From assembly GCA_021292165.1 (NCBI GenBank), contig CM037877.1, positions 205,076,715-205,140,714 on the forward strand: a stretch of DNA of 64,000 nucleotides. Direction: 5' to 3'. The stretch comes from Shinisaurus crocodilurus. Its lineage: Eukaryota > Chordata > Lepidosauria > Squamata > Shinisauridae. Shown here in pieces: positions 21,716 to 35,400 of the stretch. The position numbers and the translations under genes were made by a program. The notes under the pieces were generated by a model that saw only the letters and a program-made list of their open reading frames with translations, searched no databases and was not told the DNA's origin. How positions within the stretch are numbered: the first letter of the stretch is position 1; the number at the start of each line of letters is the position of its first letter.

Positions 21716-23960
21716 TTGGATTTATTATATTTTTGCTTTGTGCTCCCTTATCGTAGGGGTGAAAAAAATGTTTAATTCAGCTTGTACTTGTAGAGGGGAG
21801 AACGTTTTTGGCAGCTCTGTCTCATACTGGGCCTTAGCTAGCAGCTAATTACCTCCTTTGTTTCAAAAATGCTTGGTGTCAATGTTATTTTTGAAGCGCT
21901 AAATAAATCCTGAGTTATCAAAAGCCTCTTTTCTGCTAGAAAAATTGAGACACTAATATTAGAACATTACACACATCAAATGCTTCCTGTACAAGACTGG
22001 AATGTTAAGTGATACTTGAGCAACAGTTTTAAATGTCTGTAGCAGTGTAATTGGCAGTAAAGCTTTATTAAATGGTAACAGTTTGATGTGGTACATCTGG
22101 ATTAGCTTTAAATTAAGAGTTTAAGGTGTTTGTCATGTCACTTTGCCTTAAGAGTGTTGATTGTTGGACTACTGGAAAATACCCTTTTCTTAATAGTTCT
22201 GAAAGTAAGAGGGACTTCCTTTTTCTCTCTTCACTTTAAGAAGAGGATGAGGCTTAGATCTGACTCTTTAGCATACTGCAGATCATTACTGGATATCACT
22301 ATAGACTTTTAAGAAAATATCACGTGCCTTTACCAAAAACACTTCCATAGCCAAGAAATTGGGGGCACCCTTGATAACATCCTAGTTTCATTAAAGCCCT
22401 CTTAGAATAGAATACTGTTTCATATGGGATTCCTTCCAAGTGCTGTTGTGATGGGTAAATGAGATTAGGCAAATGTGAAGAGGATCAGGATCTCCCAAAA
22501 ACAGAATTCATTGAATAAACAACATCTGAATCAAGATGCTTTACTAATGCATTCCACAATAGGAGACACTGCTGAGAATACAAAGGAGTTGTCCAAATAT
22601 CATCTAAATCATATTATTCTGGGTGGGATGGTGGTGCTTGGCCCAAAATGTTGGAGGAAAGCGAAGTATGGTTTTTACTTTATTCTTAAACTATATTCCT
22701 GTGCTTACCTAAGTGGGTAGAAATCTACTTAACATAGTAGGCCATATCGCTTGCAATTCCAAGTTATTCCAGAGAAATGAAGAGCTAAATCCAGTGTTAT
22801 GAGAGTTGACTTCTGCTTGTGCAATGGCAGTTTTCCTTCTCTTTCCCCCTGCTCCAGAAGGTCCCACAACCTTCTGGAGCAGATTTGGGGGCTGGGGGGG
22901 GGGAGATTCAATCCATCAGTGGTGTCTTATTTCACTGGCAGAAGGACACCATTGGTTAAAACCCTATATAATTTGAGGCATTGCAAAATTTCATACTCTG
23001 GTGACTACAAACCTAAGTGATCAAAATCCTGTAGTTTAGTCTGCTACGTAGATCAGCCTAACTAACCCACTTAGGTAGATTCCCTTTTGAGAAAATAGAT
23101 ATCTTGTTAGCATTCTAAAGGAGCATCAGATGAAAGTGTCCTGCCACATTTATTACACTCATACTGTTTGGCGTACACACCATTGTGATGGAATGAGCTC
23201 AGTGGAAAGTAGTGGTTCAAGCTGCTATGGCAGGTATCTTTCATTTTTGCCAACTCAGGTTACTGCTGGTGCTCACATAAACTGCCCTAGAGCATCAGGT
23301 GGTTGCAATCTCTAGTTTGCATCAATGTTTCTAACAAGGCATTCTGCTTTCACACCCATATCCATAGCTCTTCTATATATTGGCAATATGCTCTTCAGGG
23401 ATTTGAGAAGTTCTCCCTCTCTCCCTTCATTAGGAAGATTATATTCAAAGGCAAGAAATGGATTCCCAGGGCTAGGTGTCCAGTCATCAGTCCCAGAGCT
23501 TTGCACCTTTTCACCCTAATAATACTAAATGCAGCTTTTGCTCAGATGGTTAACCCTTCTACTGAGTCAGAGGCCCTTACAATGCGAGGCAGAGAAAGGA
23601 AGCATACTGCATAGGCATGACAGAAAGCTTCATATTATCATATAACACAGGAGACAGAAGAGCCAGCCCACTCACATCTGAAAACTTCTTTGTTCTGAAT
23701 TACCCTGATGAAGGACTATTGTAAATAAAAGGGTCCGAAACACGCTGGATTAAATAAATATTTGTTCTCATTTACCCCATTGTTTTCCACTCTTGGTAAA
23801 ACTCACAAAGGGCCTAAACTTTTTGAAGCACTGTACAGATAATAAAATGTAAAACAGACCCTACCTGCAGTTTTACAATCTAATGTACACAATACAAAAG
23901 GAAAATACCTATATGACGAAGGAAGAGAAAAACAAGCACTGGAGCAGCTAGCTGCACATT
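21716..23960. other. intron 1 sequence, nothing recognised
   Basis: No supportable gene. Open frames are short and without domains. 23810-23880 (GAAGCACTGTACAGATAATAAAA) resembles an old LINE 3' scrap. Confidence 0.4.
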
Positions 23961-24000
23961 TGCTGGCCAATGAGTGGGGACCAGTTTGATCCCTTTCTTG

Positions 24001-24325
24001 CCATGATGTTGTTCCTGGGAAGCAGCGGGTACCACCTCCCAGTGCCCTTGGTCTCCTAGCCAGTGACAGAGGCCAATTGTGTCTCCCTTCAGCTCTGCAG
24101 TCCCAAGGAAACTGGCAGTTGAGGCAGAGTATTCTTGCTGGCAGGGAGCGGGTGAAAGTTTCCTGCAGAGCTCCCTCTCTGGCCGGTGGATGGGGCCAAG
24201 TTGGTCTCCCCAGTGCTGTGATGTTCTTCCTGGGAAGCAGGGGGTGCAGCCTTCCAATGGTCCTTGGTCTCCTGGCTGGTGGCAGAAGTCAGAGTGTGCC
24301 TTTCTTAAGCCCTATAGTCCTTGTG
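24001..24325 (+). repeat. two-copy tandem repeat, period about 217 bases
   Basis: 24006-24105 and 24222-24325 align: TTCCTGGGAAGCAG, CCTTGGTCTCCT, and a TGTGTC/GTGTGCCT-CTTCAG/CTTAAG block recur in the same order and spacing. Copies differ at many sites, so the duplication is old. Confidence 0.6.
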
Positions 24326-26012
24326 TAATTGTATCTCTGTAAAATAAATGGAAGGGTAGATGTATCTCTTCATCCAGTTTATGCTTCAGGACAACAGTCT
24401 GATCTTTTCTGCCTCTTGTTCCCAGGAAGCTATACATAAGCTCCTTGACAGACTGTTCATTGTGTGTGTGTGTGTGTGGAGATTCACCCATAAATACTAA
24501 ATAATCTCATTCCCCATCAGTTTGATTCATTATACTGTGTTTTTTATCAGGCTGACTATCCCTAATTCTAAGTTTAGCTGTAAAGTGGTTATGAAGTATT
24601 TAATCTACTAAGCATATCACAACATTAAATCCAGTTCTTCTGCAAGTAGACTGTTAATAGGAATATTCTGTTCAGACAGATTCCCTCTATCCATTGCTCT
24701 GATTCAGGTTCCAGCTAATTAAGATTCCAAATTGTTATGCAGGTTACTGTTACTGGTGCTTCTTTCATGACTTTACAGCCAATTTCATCTTGGTCTGTTT
24801 ATCTGGAAATTTTATAGGTTTAGATTTCTTATTGTAAGTGGATGTTCTTGACCCAGTAGTTACACATTTGTGGTACTGCTTTTTAAAGGGTGAGTGTCTC
24901 CGGCTTTCTCCTATTCCTTTTCTTGCAATCTGTACTAATCTTCATTGCAAAATCTCTCTTTTAATTACTGTTTTAGAAATTTTAACAGCTCAAGGAACCT
25001 GTAGTTTCTAAACTGACCCATAGAGAGCACCTGCTGTGTAGGAAATGAAATTACCAGGCTTGATTCATAAAGAGCACTACTTGATATTTATTTCAGGATG
25101 GGTGATTGGGGAAGGACAAGGGAGTACTAAATACTACATAATTGCAATTAGTGAATAGTTTACAGGAGATTGTGCCTTTCTAGGTTTCTGGTTAGCTGAG
25201 AAAAATATGGGTGTGAAATGAGAAATATAGTCACTTATAGATATTTTTCTCTCCCAGAAAGATTCAAGGGTGGTAATTTGCTTCATTCATTGGTTGTAGT
25301 TCAAGCATCATAGAATTTTGGGATTCTGCATCTCCTTTACTAATGTTTTTAAACCCATTTCTGGAATAAATACTTGTACATAATGAAAGGGAAGAGAGAA
25401 TTTCAATGGTCTTTCTGCTGGGATTAGTAATAATGAAAGGCAGTTGTGACTTTAGTTTTTGGAAAACCACCAAGCCCACTTGTTTTAAAATGCATCATGG
25501 ACAGCTGTTCCATGGAAATTTTTCTTTAGTCACTGGTAGTGTTGTGGGATTGAATTAGTAATAGAGATGAAAGGTTTATTTAAATAAACTTCTTTAGTGT
25601 GGGAAAGGAATGAACAATAGAAAAAAATTGTGATGATTTTGTGGGTCCCATCCGATTAATTAAAAGCTTTTCTAATGGTTTCTATCGGTATTCATGAGGT
25701 GGCCAATTTAGATGAGGTTTTATACTACCAATATTTTTTCTATGGATGTACACCAGGAAGTTTCAGGATATTCAATAATATCGGTAAAGAAGCTCTGGTT
25801 GGAAAATAGCTCTTTTTACTGGATCACCTGCTTCCTTTGTCTAAGACTGTTAACAAATTGTTTAGGTTACTACAGATTTGTGACTATTGTATGCTCTTTT
25901 CAGAGTTGATAAGAGATCTGCAGAAACTTTGGCTCAGTCTGGCTCTACCACTGCTTTTGTTTGACTTAATGTATCTTGTGCCTTACTATATTGGTGTATT
26001 TTTATTTTGCAG
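24326..26012. other. end of ANKS1A intron 1
   Basis: Unique AT-rich DNA with a short GT run near 24462. The last part (about 25970-26012) is T-rich and ends TTTTGCAG, the acceptor of the first exon in the window. No ANKS1A exon was found upstream of it. Confidence 0.5.
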
Positions 26013-26093
26013 TATATGGAGAGGACCAAATGTGAACTGTGTTGACAGTACTGGATACACTCCATTGCACCATGCTGCTTTAAATGGTCACAA
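26013..26093 (+). CDS. ANKS1A: ANKS1A coding exon 1 of window (start of ankyrin block)
   Basis: Reads [20 protein letters not shown] and on to AALNGH in 81 bases; it completes a codon begun in the upstream exon (1 base) and leaves 2 bases of a Lys codon. This is the first helix pair of ankyrin repeat 1 with the TPLHHAA signature. Acceptor TTTTGCAG, donor GTAAGC. In vertebrate ANKS1A this exon follows a Gly/Ser-rich exon 1, not seen here. The intronic frame immediately upstream is also open but does not resemble the family. Confidence 0.95.
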
Positions 26094-26368
26094 GTAAGCT
26101 TTTTGTATTTGAAATAACTTTTAAACTGCCAACCCATGCAAATGGTTAAAACCGAAGGCAATGCCTGTAGCATTTCCCTACTGATCCAAGTGAACATCAT
26201 ATCTAGTAGACATCATATGTAGTAGACAACAGTTCACCTAAGTTATACCTGCTTCAAGATAAATAGCATACTATACCAGATTACTCTTAAATGTATTTAT
26301 CCAGATTTGTTGATGATCTCCACTGAGGCCTGAGTGTGGTTTACAGCAATTTTAAATATAAAAATGGC

Positions 26369-26404
<36 letters not shown>

Positions 26405-29400
26405 TTGACACAACATCAGTCTGCTGAACTCCAGCAAGATTAAATCAGGCAATGACCACGTTGACCTCATTCACTAAAAGCCAGTTCACACCCAAACCCC
26501 TAAGATGCTCTGGTTTAAATTCTGAATGCCCTAAGGGAGAGAATTTCATAACTGAGACATCTCCAAGAACACTTTTGCACTTTTACAGTTGTCCCCCTTC
26601 TACCCCACCAACTAGCAGGCAGGGGCAGGGCTAAGCATGAGCACACACACCCTCACTGCTGTTTTTCTTTTCCACTCATCTATCAAATTGGGAGAGAGAG
26701 CCTGAACCCTGACACTTTCCCCTAGACCAGGGATAGGCAACACATGGCCCACGGGCCACATGTGCCCCCACAGCCTCTAGTGTGCCCCCCATAGGCAAAG
26801 ATTTTGGCAGATTGCCACTGAATTTCAGCAGCAAACCGTGACGGAGGTTTAAAAGGGACAAATGTAGCTTGAAAACAAGCTACAGTTGTCCCTTTTAAGC
26901 CCCCTTCATGGTTTGTCAGCAAAATTTAGTGGCAAATTGCCAAATTTTTTGCAGCTACTGCACCACCAAATTTCACTGGCAAGAGTTTGATCCATTGGGA
27001 CAGGGCGGGGGGTGGAGAGTGGCCTCTGGGCCCCCCCAGTGTTGCCCACCCCTGCCCTAGACTTCATAGTAGTGGGGTGTTCTACAAAGTGCAGCTGTTG
27101 TCTAGAGCCTAATATGCTTGCGTTACATAACTTAGAAGTGTTTGTGTGGTGGTTTCATAAAGTTTGAGATGTTGTGAAAATTACCTGGTAAAGGCCCAAT
27201 GATGGTTTACTCCATGAGCTTATTTTAACAAAGTCTGGAATACCTATACTGTATTGGTATTTCTAAGTATTGTAGTGCTATGCAGATTGTGTAAGATCAC
27301 CATTATAGATATATAATTCCACTGCTAGCTGGGATAGCATATATCAAACTTGAAAATCTCATCCAGTGTTTCTCAAGCCATCTTCTGAAGTTTGCCATTC
27401 CACTTCTCCACCCCTCACAACCCTAGAGAATCTTTATTGGTTAAACCTGTCTGGCTCTTATAGTCCTACTGCACTGTTTCACCTTTCACTGTGCTCTCCC
27501 CAAACCGAACAACCATCACACTTTAGGACATTAGCAGCCTAGGTCAACAGGATCCACAGCGATCACTTGCAGTCCTTTATTCTATAGCAATTGCAATGTG
27601 ATCACACTTCGGGAAAGACTTAGCCTTGACTCTTCATACCCTTGTTACTAATAACACCTGTAAAACTTTCCCTCTCCTTTAGTGACTCCACCCCACCCCT
27701 TGGTGAATTATTTGCAGTTAACTTGTTCACTATTGGATTGCTTACAGTTGGTTTTACACTCTTTGCATAAATATTTATTTATTTATTTATTCTATTTTTG
27801 AATCGCCCATCTGGCCAGTCATCTGGCCACTCTGAGCGATGTACAGTCTAATTGAATACAAAAAACAAAAAACAGAGCATCAGTTAGCCCTGGGGGGAGG
27901 GCAGTCCAACCGGAGCAGGCCCCAATGTTCCCCGTGCCTGCTCCTGCCGCCTTCACTCCTTCCTCTTCCCCACAGGGCCCTTGATGTCAGTTAGCCCTGG
28001 GGAGGAGTCCAACCGGAGCAGGCAAAAATAAAACACAAACTTTACTGAAGCAGTGAAACAAACTCCAGGCATGACCCATATGTTCAACCCATTCTTGACA
28101 CAAGCATGGGTGTTGAGCAGTCCAGTTGTTTACCTTGACTCATTATTACAGATTAGTCTGCTCATATGTGATTTGAGTGATTGAAAGGAAATTCTTACAG
28201 TTTGATCCTAAGCACACCTACACAGAAATAAGCTTCACTGACTCCACCAGGCAGCACTTTCCCATAACTGTGTTTTGGATTGCAGCCTTATTTCCTCTGG
28301 GTGGGAGTAACTATAGATTGTTTTCACTTTTGTAATTCTTAAGCAGCCCTGTGGTTGAACATCTGAATCCACAAATATTTTGGATTGAATATGTTCAGGC
28401 TGACTTATAAAATGTATTCTCAGGCATTCTGATTGTGTATATTAACTCAGTTTTCTGTTATTTCTTGACTCTCCTGCCTAGATTTAATCTAAAGACTCAC
28501 TGTATGGTTTCCCTCCCCCCTTCTGTACAGGGATGTTGTGGAAGTTCTGTTGAGGAATGATGCATTAACCAACGTGGCTGACTGCAAAGGCTGCTATCCT
28601 CTTCATTTGGCAGCTTGGAAGGGAGATGCTGAGATAGTGAAACTGCTAATACACCAGGGACCATCCCACACTAAAGTGAATGAGCAGGTCTGAATATATT
28701 CCTCTTTTTCATGCTCTTGATGACCTAACAATGTTAGCAGGATTATTCCCTAGAACAAGGTGAATACTACACCTATGAGACTCATTTAGGATTTGTTGCT
28801 TGAAAAGGAACTAAATGTTAAATACCATCTTTATGCAGGTGAAATATATATTTATCTTGAAAACTACACTTCTGGCTGGCCACCTGATTGGTAACTGTGG
28901 AAGTGAGCAATAGATGAGCTGCAACATGTGCAGAATGGGGGAATGTTAACTCCTTGCCCCCTCGCCAAAAAAAAATATTGCTGGGTTATTTGAAACTTGA
29001 TGTACCAGTTTCCTTCTGTGTTGGAGCCAAAGTAACCTTAGTTTCCTTTAGCCATATTTTTTTAGCTGCTCTTACTTTGTTCTAGTACTTGTGCTTAGCA
29101 AGCTAATCTTGTGGAGTTCATTACAGCACAGCTTCCACGTATTCATAATTAACTTACTAAAAAACAGTGCTTCTACTCAAGTGAAGTAAAAATCTGTAAT
29201 TGTCCCTGTTGTTTAAACTGCATGCCATTTGACTTGTATCATATAAAACATTGTATCATACAGCTTGTATTTATCTTGGAGGCTAACACGCTTATGAAAT
29301 TCCTATTAAAAAACCAAATGTCTCTTATGCTCCCTATGTGCACACAATGAAAGTGAAATCCATATGTTGGTCAGTTCAGTCTAACTCTGACTACTACAGA

Positions 29401-32400
29401 TTTCCTTCCTGTTTTGTTTCTTGTTTGAAATATTGGTTTTCTAGGTATTTGCCTCTTTGTTCTAATATTGTTGAATTATAACTGGTTGATGCATTTCCTT
29501 CAGAAGTCCTTATAATAAACATTTCTCCAAATTAAAAAGGTACTAGTGTTCAAAGAAACTGGAGTATTGGGTATACTGGTGAGTTTTTTTGACCAGGTTG
29601 TTACAGTGGTTTGTCTGTAGTTGGCCCATAGTGGGCATAGTGTGTATTTTCTCACTAGGGGTGAGACTTAAATTAGGTGAGGCAATACACTTTGTACATC
29701 TCTCCAGTTTCAATAGCAAGCATTACCCATGCTGTGCCCCACAGTAATTACTGTGGGCCAGATTGCAACCAGGCTGAAGAAATTGCCTGCACAACTTTGT
29801 TCAGAATTAAAGTTAAAATCCCTTCTCTGTTATATATCCATAACTATGGGGCCTTAACATCTGTGATATCATGTAGTTTAGCAATATTTTCCATAAATAG
29901 TCTATTCTAGGAAGAAAATTTCTACTTTAAACTATTCAAAAGTGCTGTGCAACTGCTGATTAGTAACATTCTTCATGTTGAAATAGCTAAATATGCATGT
30001 TAAAATGTGTTTTGATTATATTGTTTGCAAGTCCTTTTTGCTGGGTTCTCCTCATTGTGCCCTCAAGTGCAGCTGTGATCAGTCAGTTTGTTCTAGTTAA
30101 CAACGTTTAAGTTTTATAACTGCTGTTTAGCATTATCTAGCACATTGGAAGGAGCTATATGAAAGTGAATGATCTTGCAATCTGTGGCTAGCATGAGGCC
30201 AAATGTATAACAAATAGTTATTGAAATCTTAAGAAAGTGAACTGTAAATGATTTTCAATTAAAGTTTGCATGCTGTCTTTAAAACAATGCGCATGATGCA
30301 GTTATTGAGAGCTGGAATGGCCAGTGTGATTAATTGCTTTTCATTGGAATGAAATATTGTCATGTTCTGTCATTCCTCCCCTTCAGAGTCACTCGCTGCT
30401 TTGTTGCTGTATCTTGCCCATTTCATCATCACGTTTTCTTTTCCTCTCCTTTTTGTAGAATGCTCTTGAGATCAAAGAACTCAAAAAGTACGGCCCCTTT
30501 GACCCCTATATCAATGCCAAGGTGTGTACTTCGTTGCCAGGATTTCACTACATCATTACTCCAAGTTGTATTTTTGTGCTTTCAGGTGCATTATCATCTA
30601 GTTGGTTGATGATGCCTATTCGGGGGTGGGAGAGTGGGGACTGTAAAATGCAATCTCTCTACTGTGGAATTTGTATTAAGCCACCTTTTATAAGACTGCT
30701 TGGGGGAATTCTACTTGGTATTTGGGTTCCTCCTGTGCTTTGACTTGCTATATTTGGGGTGCTGATCAGTTCCCAACTTGGATGTAGCATTTGAAAAGAA
30801 AAGTCCAAAATGTTCAGGTATTGTTTCCCATGTTTAATAAGAGAGGGGAAAATACTGAGTATGTTTATGGTATATGATCCAAAACCACTAAACTAGATTA
30901 ACGTTCAATTTGCTAATGAGAGTGACAGCTCTAGAATATAAAAATATTTCTGGTAATGGGTTGGTGAGGACAACAGTATCTCTCTCTCTGTGTCTGTGTA
31001 TCTTTTTCTTGCTTCCCTGGTTGCATTTTGGCATCTAATTGTTGCTTTGTCTGAGCCTTGCCTGTATTTTCCTCTTGCTTCTAGCAATTCTTTATCTATA
31101 AGCAAAGTACAAAAGTAATCTACCAAAGCAATGCTTCTGAGAATTGTTGAAAGTGGTCTAAAGTTTCTGCATATGTAATCCAGTAGTATATTTTGAAGCA
31201 CCCTCTTTTAATTGATTTTTCCTTATAATCAAGTTCCAAAGAATTTATATACAGCGGTCTCTTTTTCCCGTTTATACAGCAGGGTCACTTCCAACTACTG
31301 TAATGAACCTACTCAAATATTGGTTCTGAAAATCCAACTAAATCTTACTGTGCTTGATCTGCATGGCTTGAAATACACACACACACACACCCCAAATATA
31401 TGGTTGGAAATTAATAGGAAGGCAGTTAATTTAAACCTTTTGCTAGTAGGTTCCTATTACAGGAAATGTGGTTCATAATCTATGTAGTGCAGCCCTTAAT
31501 GTAATATGATCCAATCCTTGATATAGTAAATGGCCTGCTGTGCTAAGAATAATAATGTACACATTCTGGTGAGGATAGTGGCATATTGTTTGCTTGGGCA
31601 TGTCACCTGCCAAGTGCCAGTGAAGATTTTTTGATATCAAGGACGCTTCAGAAGGCATGCTCTCCACCGTTGTATTTCACACTCTAGAATATATGCAGCT
31701 GCAATTCTTACAGGCCCCAGTGAGAAATACTACAACCAGGGTGAATAGAGACTTAAATCAGTGATATAAATTATGATTTTAAATCACAGAGAAAAAAAGA
31801 CCAATTTCAATAACAATCTAAATCAACATTTCTCTTTGGTAATTCATACATTTGGTTACTCTAATAATTAAAATAGGTTTGCAATTAAACAGAGTGCTGA
31901 TAGTATCCAAAGCCTTTGGTCATTGTACATTCTGCACTACAGAATTTATGTCACCTTGGAACAAGGAGGCAATTGTGAAAATTATTTTTGTTTTGGCTCT
32001 CTGTACATATGCAAGAACACTAAGCAAGATCATTTACTTGAAGTCCTTAAGGCTGGGATCCAAAGAACCATGAAACTAGTTCAATGAGTCTGAGTAGGCT
32101 TTCGACTTGTTTTTCTCAAATGGCAGCTCTGAAGTTAAGTGAAGTTCTAAAAGCAGTTTATGTCATAGGGAGCTTTAAAAAAAAAAGTCAAAATCTACTG
32201 GCCTAGTACTAGCATCTTGTGTGAGCAAGTATCCAGACTTTCCAGAAGCAAAGGCAGGTAGTTACTGAAGAGAGCAATTTTCTCCCCATTAGATGGAAAG
32301 TAAATGCCCATGCTGTTAAGGATTTTAAATGTTCACTACTTACCACGAAAATTCAATGCATGACCAACTGTGACATATAACTTGAGGTCTAACATTACAA

Positions 32401-35400
32401 ATATATTATCCCATGGTTTGGTCTTTTACCTAGAAAAGCAGGCTTTCTCTGTGGCCCCAGTCTAACTAAAGTTAATTGTCGTTAAATCCCACTGAAATCA
32501 ATGCAGTTTATTAGTTTACCCTCAATGCAGTTTCTATTGCACTCACCATTTGAGGACAAGGGATTTGGTTTAGACACTATTAGCTTGGTTTATTGGCCAT
32601 GTGCAGATATAAGAGCAGTGCTAGAAGGGTCCAGCATTTTGTTTCCAACAGCACAAGTGAGAAGCCTCTTGGAAGCTCACTCATAAGGGATAATAGCAAC
32701 AGCTGTCTCCTGTTTATCCCCAGCATCTGATGACCAGAGGCATAACACCTCTGAACATGGAGCTTCCATTTAGCTATCACATTGCTAATAGCAATTAATT
32801 AATAAATTCATGGAGGATAGGTCTAACAACTTTTAAAAGGTATCTAAACTGGTGCTGATCATCATATCTTACATGGTGAATTTCATAATTGTAGATTGTG
32901 CATATATACACACAATGGCTCTATATTACCTCTAGTATCTGGGGCAGTATGCCTCAGTATACCAGTTGCTGGGGAAACGAGTGGGAAGGTGCTATTGCAT
33001 TCATGTCTTGCTGTGGGCTTCCCATAGGTATCCAGTTGGCCACTGTGCAAATCAGAAATTGGTCTGACCCAGCACGACTCTTCTTATGTTCTTATACTTT
33101 TTAACAATCCTGAACCTACTGCCAATTAATTTGATCAGGTAACAACTAATGTTGATAAGTTGCAATGGGGAAATGTTTATTTGTATTCAGTTTCTCCATA
33201 TGATAACTTTATAAACCTATATCATGTTCCTTGGTAATCTTTTCTCGAAACTGAAAACTCCCTAACAATATGTTACAGACTTTGGGTAGTATCCAATGTA
33301 GTTCTACATAGAGTAGTCCCATGGAAATGAGTGGGACTGAATTTAGTCATGGCTAACTTCAGTTCCATTCATTTCAATGGGTCTACACTATGTAGGACTA
33401 ACATTGGATACTACCCACTTGCTTTACATGTATATACTGGTAACCAGACTTAGTATTGAAATGTTGGTTCTATAATGGGAATGTGCATATCTTGAAAAAG
33501 GGTCAAAGTATTCAAGTATGTAACTTATAACTTAGTTATGAAAGGAAATTCTTGTTGTTTGTACATTCTGCAATTTAAAAAAAATTAGACACCGTTTCCA
33601 GGTGGAGAGGTAGGGATTGGTAAATATGTTCCAAGCAAGGGCAGTGCTGATGAAAGCTTCCCTTAATAAAATTCTCGGAGAGGGGCAAAGCAGTTGAATG
33701 TTTATATATGAGGGCTACCCTCTAAGGCAAATAACTTTGTATTCTTATGGCTTAGCATAATTTTAAACCAGAAAGCAATAAGGACTTACTGTGCAATTAA
33801 AATCACATGATTTTACACATTTGACACCTAATCCGGTCCTTTAACATGCATAAGAATATGAAATTTTAAGCAATCATTTAATTTATCCACCACAAATTTC
33901 CTCTATTAAGCATTCTATGGGAGCAGACAAGAAACAAGGCTCAAAAGGTTGCAATCAATCTGCATGGATTGTCTATATAAACAGTGGAAGCATGCTATTT
34001 GGAATTTAAAAAACTCAGTAGTATGACTATCAGTTGTACTCTCTGTTGTAGGTTTTCAGACAGCTGAGACTTGCTTCTCTAAAATGAAATTTTCTTCTTG
34101 CTCAACACTATCTTCTATAGAGATTTGCAATAAACAAGTTCATGTGTCAAGGAGATATGACTTCAAGACATATTCTCCATGGAGAAAATACTTTTTTGAC
34201 TTGTTTTGATCCTCTCCACATAAACGATGTAATGTTTGATCTGGAATGTGTTGCAAGCCATTCACTGGGTTCACACAACACAGCAACCCATCATGGGTAA
34301 CTAGCCATGGTGGATTGCCGTGTCATCTGAACTCAGACCTCTTCCCACAGGGTGGCTTGTTTTTGTACAACAAGCCATCCTGACAACCCATGGTTTGTTC
34401 TAGGAGTTGTTGAACCCACAAGAAATTGGTGTGTCGTCTGAACCCGGGAGACCAATCCCATTGTGGGTCACGGGAAGTGGTGAGTGAGCCACTTGGGAAG
34501 AGCTAAAATCCCTTGCCACTCTTGGTGATCTCGCCCATGCCGCTGCCAGTGACAGCTACTCCACCGATACCCAAGTGGCACTTTCAAATGACTGTCACTG
34601 GCTTGTTACCCTTTTTGGTGGGGGGCAAGGTGGCACAAATGTGTGCAATTTTGTTGGCAAATTATTATCATTTAAAAAAAATTTCTGGTCCTTCCCAGGT
34701 GTGTGCCTACGGCTGCCTGAAATGTGGAGCCTTGCCTGGCCAATGTCCTGATAGGTGTCTGCTTTCAACGTGCAGTAGGCAAGATCCATGGACATTGACC
34801 AAGTGAGGCAGCATATAGCTTGCTTTGCGCACAGTTGACAGCTGCCACTTGAGTGGTAGCTATATATTTATTACTTACAAAACTCCTTCAAATTTAGATG
34901 TTATACAGGAGCTAAAAACATAGTACAGCCCTTACTTGCAGGCTTAAAATCTAATGGAAGCTTTTGTTTAAATTGTAAATGCTTACGCTACCTTCATACC
35001 TCAAAAGCAGGTGTTGATGATAAGTAAATTTAAATGTTATTGGTTTAACTGGTTAAAAGGCAGATTAGAGTTTGGTCAGTTGATAGCCTTAAGTATTAAC
35101 AATATTTGTTCTCTTCTCCTAGGGTCCCTCTTCCTATTCAATCAGTATTTTCATGTCAACCAAATATAAACTGGGGTGTGGGAGACTATTGCCGCCTCTG
35201 CTAATACTAGAGGCTACAAAGTACACATAGTAGGACAAAGCCTATACTTGACTTCTTTTCCTGATAATGTTGACTCCTGTATTACATGATATATGATTCT
35301 TATATAATGTTCTGTCGAAGGGCATCTTGATTCTTTGGTATGTTATACTTAAGTGCAACATCTTATTTATAAACCCTGAGCTGTATGTTCTTTTTTATTA

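Larger units (their letters stand above)
26094..28530 (+). other. ANKS1A intron
   Basis: Contains a GT microsatellite, a hAT miniature element, an antisense L2 tail and a short palindromic MITE, listed separately. Remainder is unique. Confidence 0.85.

Noticed and set aside
25837..26012. open frame running directly into the first ankyrin exon, as an alternative first exon
   Set aside because: It is hydrophobic, unlike any ANKS1A N-terminus, and a canonical TTTTGCAG acceptor sits exactly at the known exon boundary.
1..26012. ANKS1A exon 1
   Set aside because: The expected start (acidic helix then Gly/Ser-rich segment) was not found in any frame, so it lies upstream.
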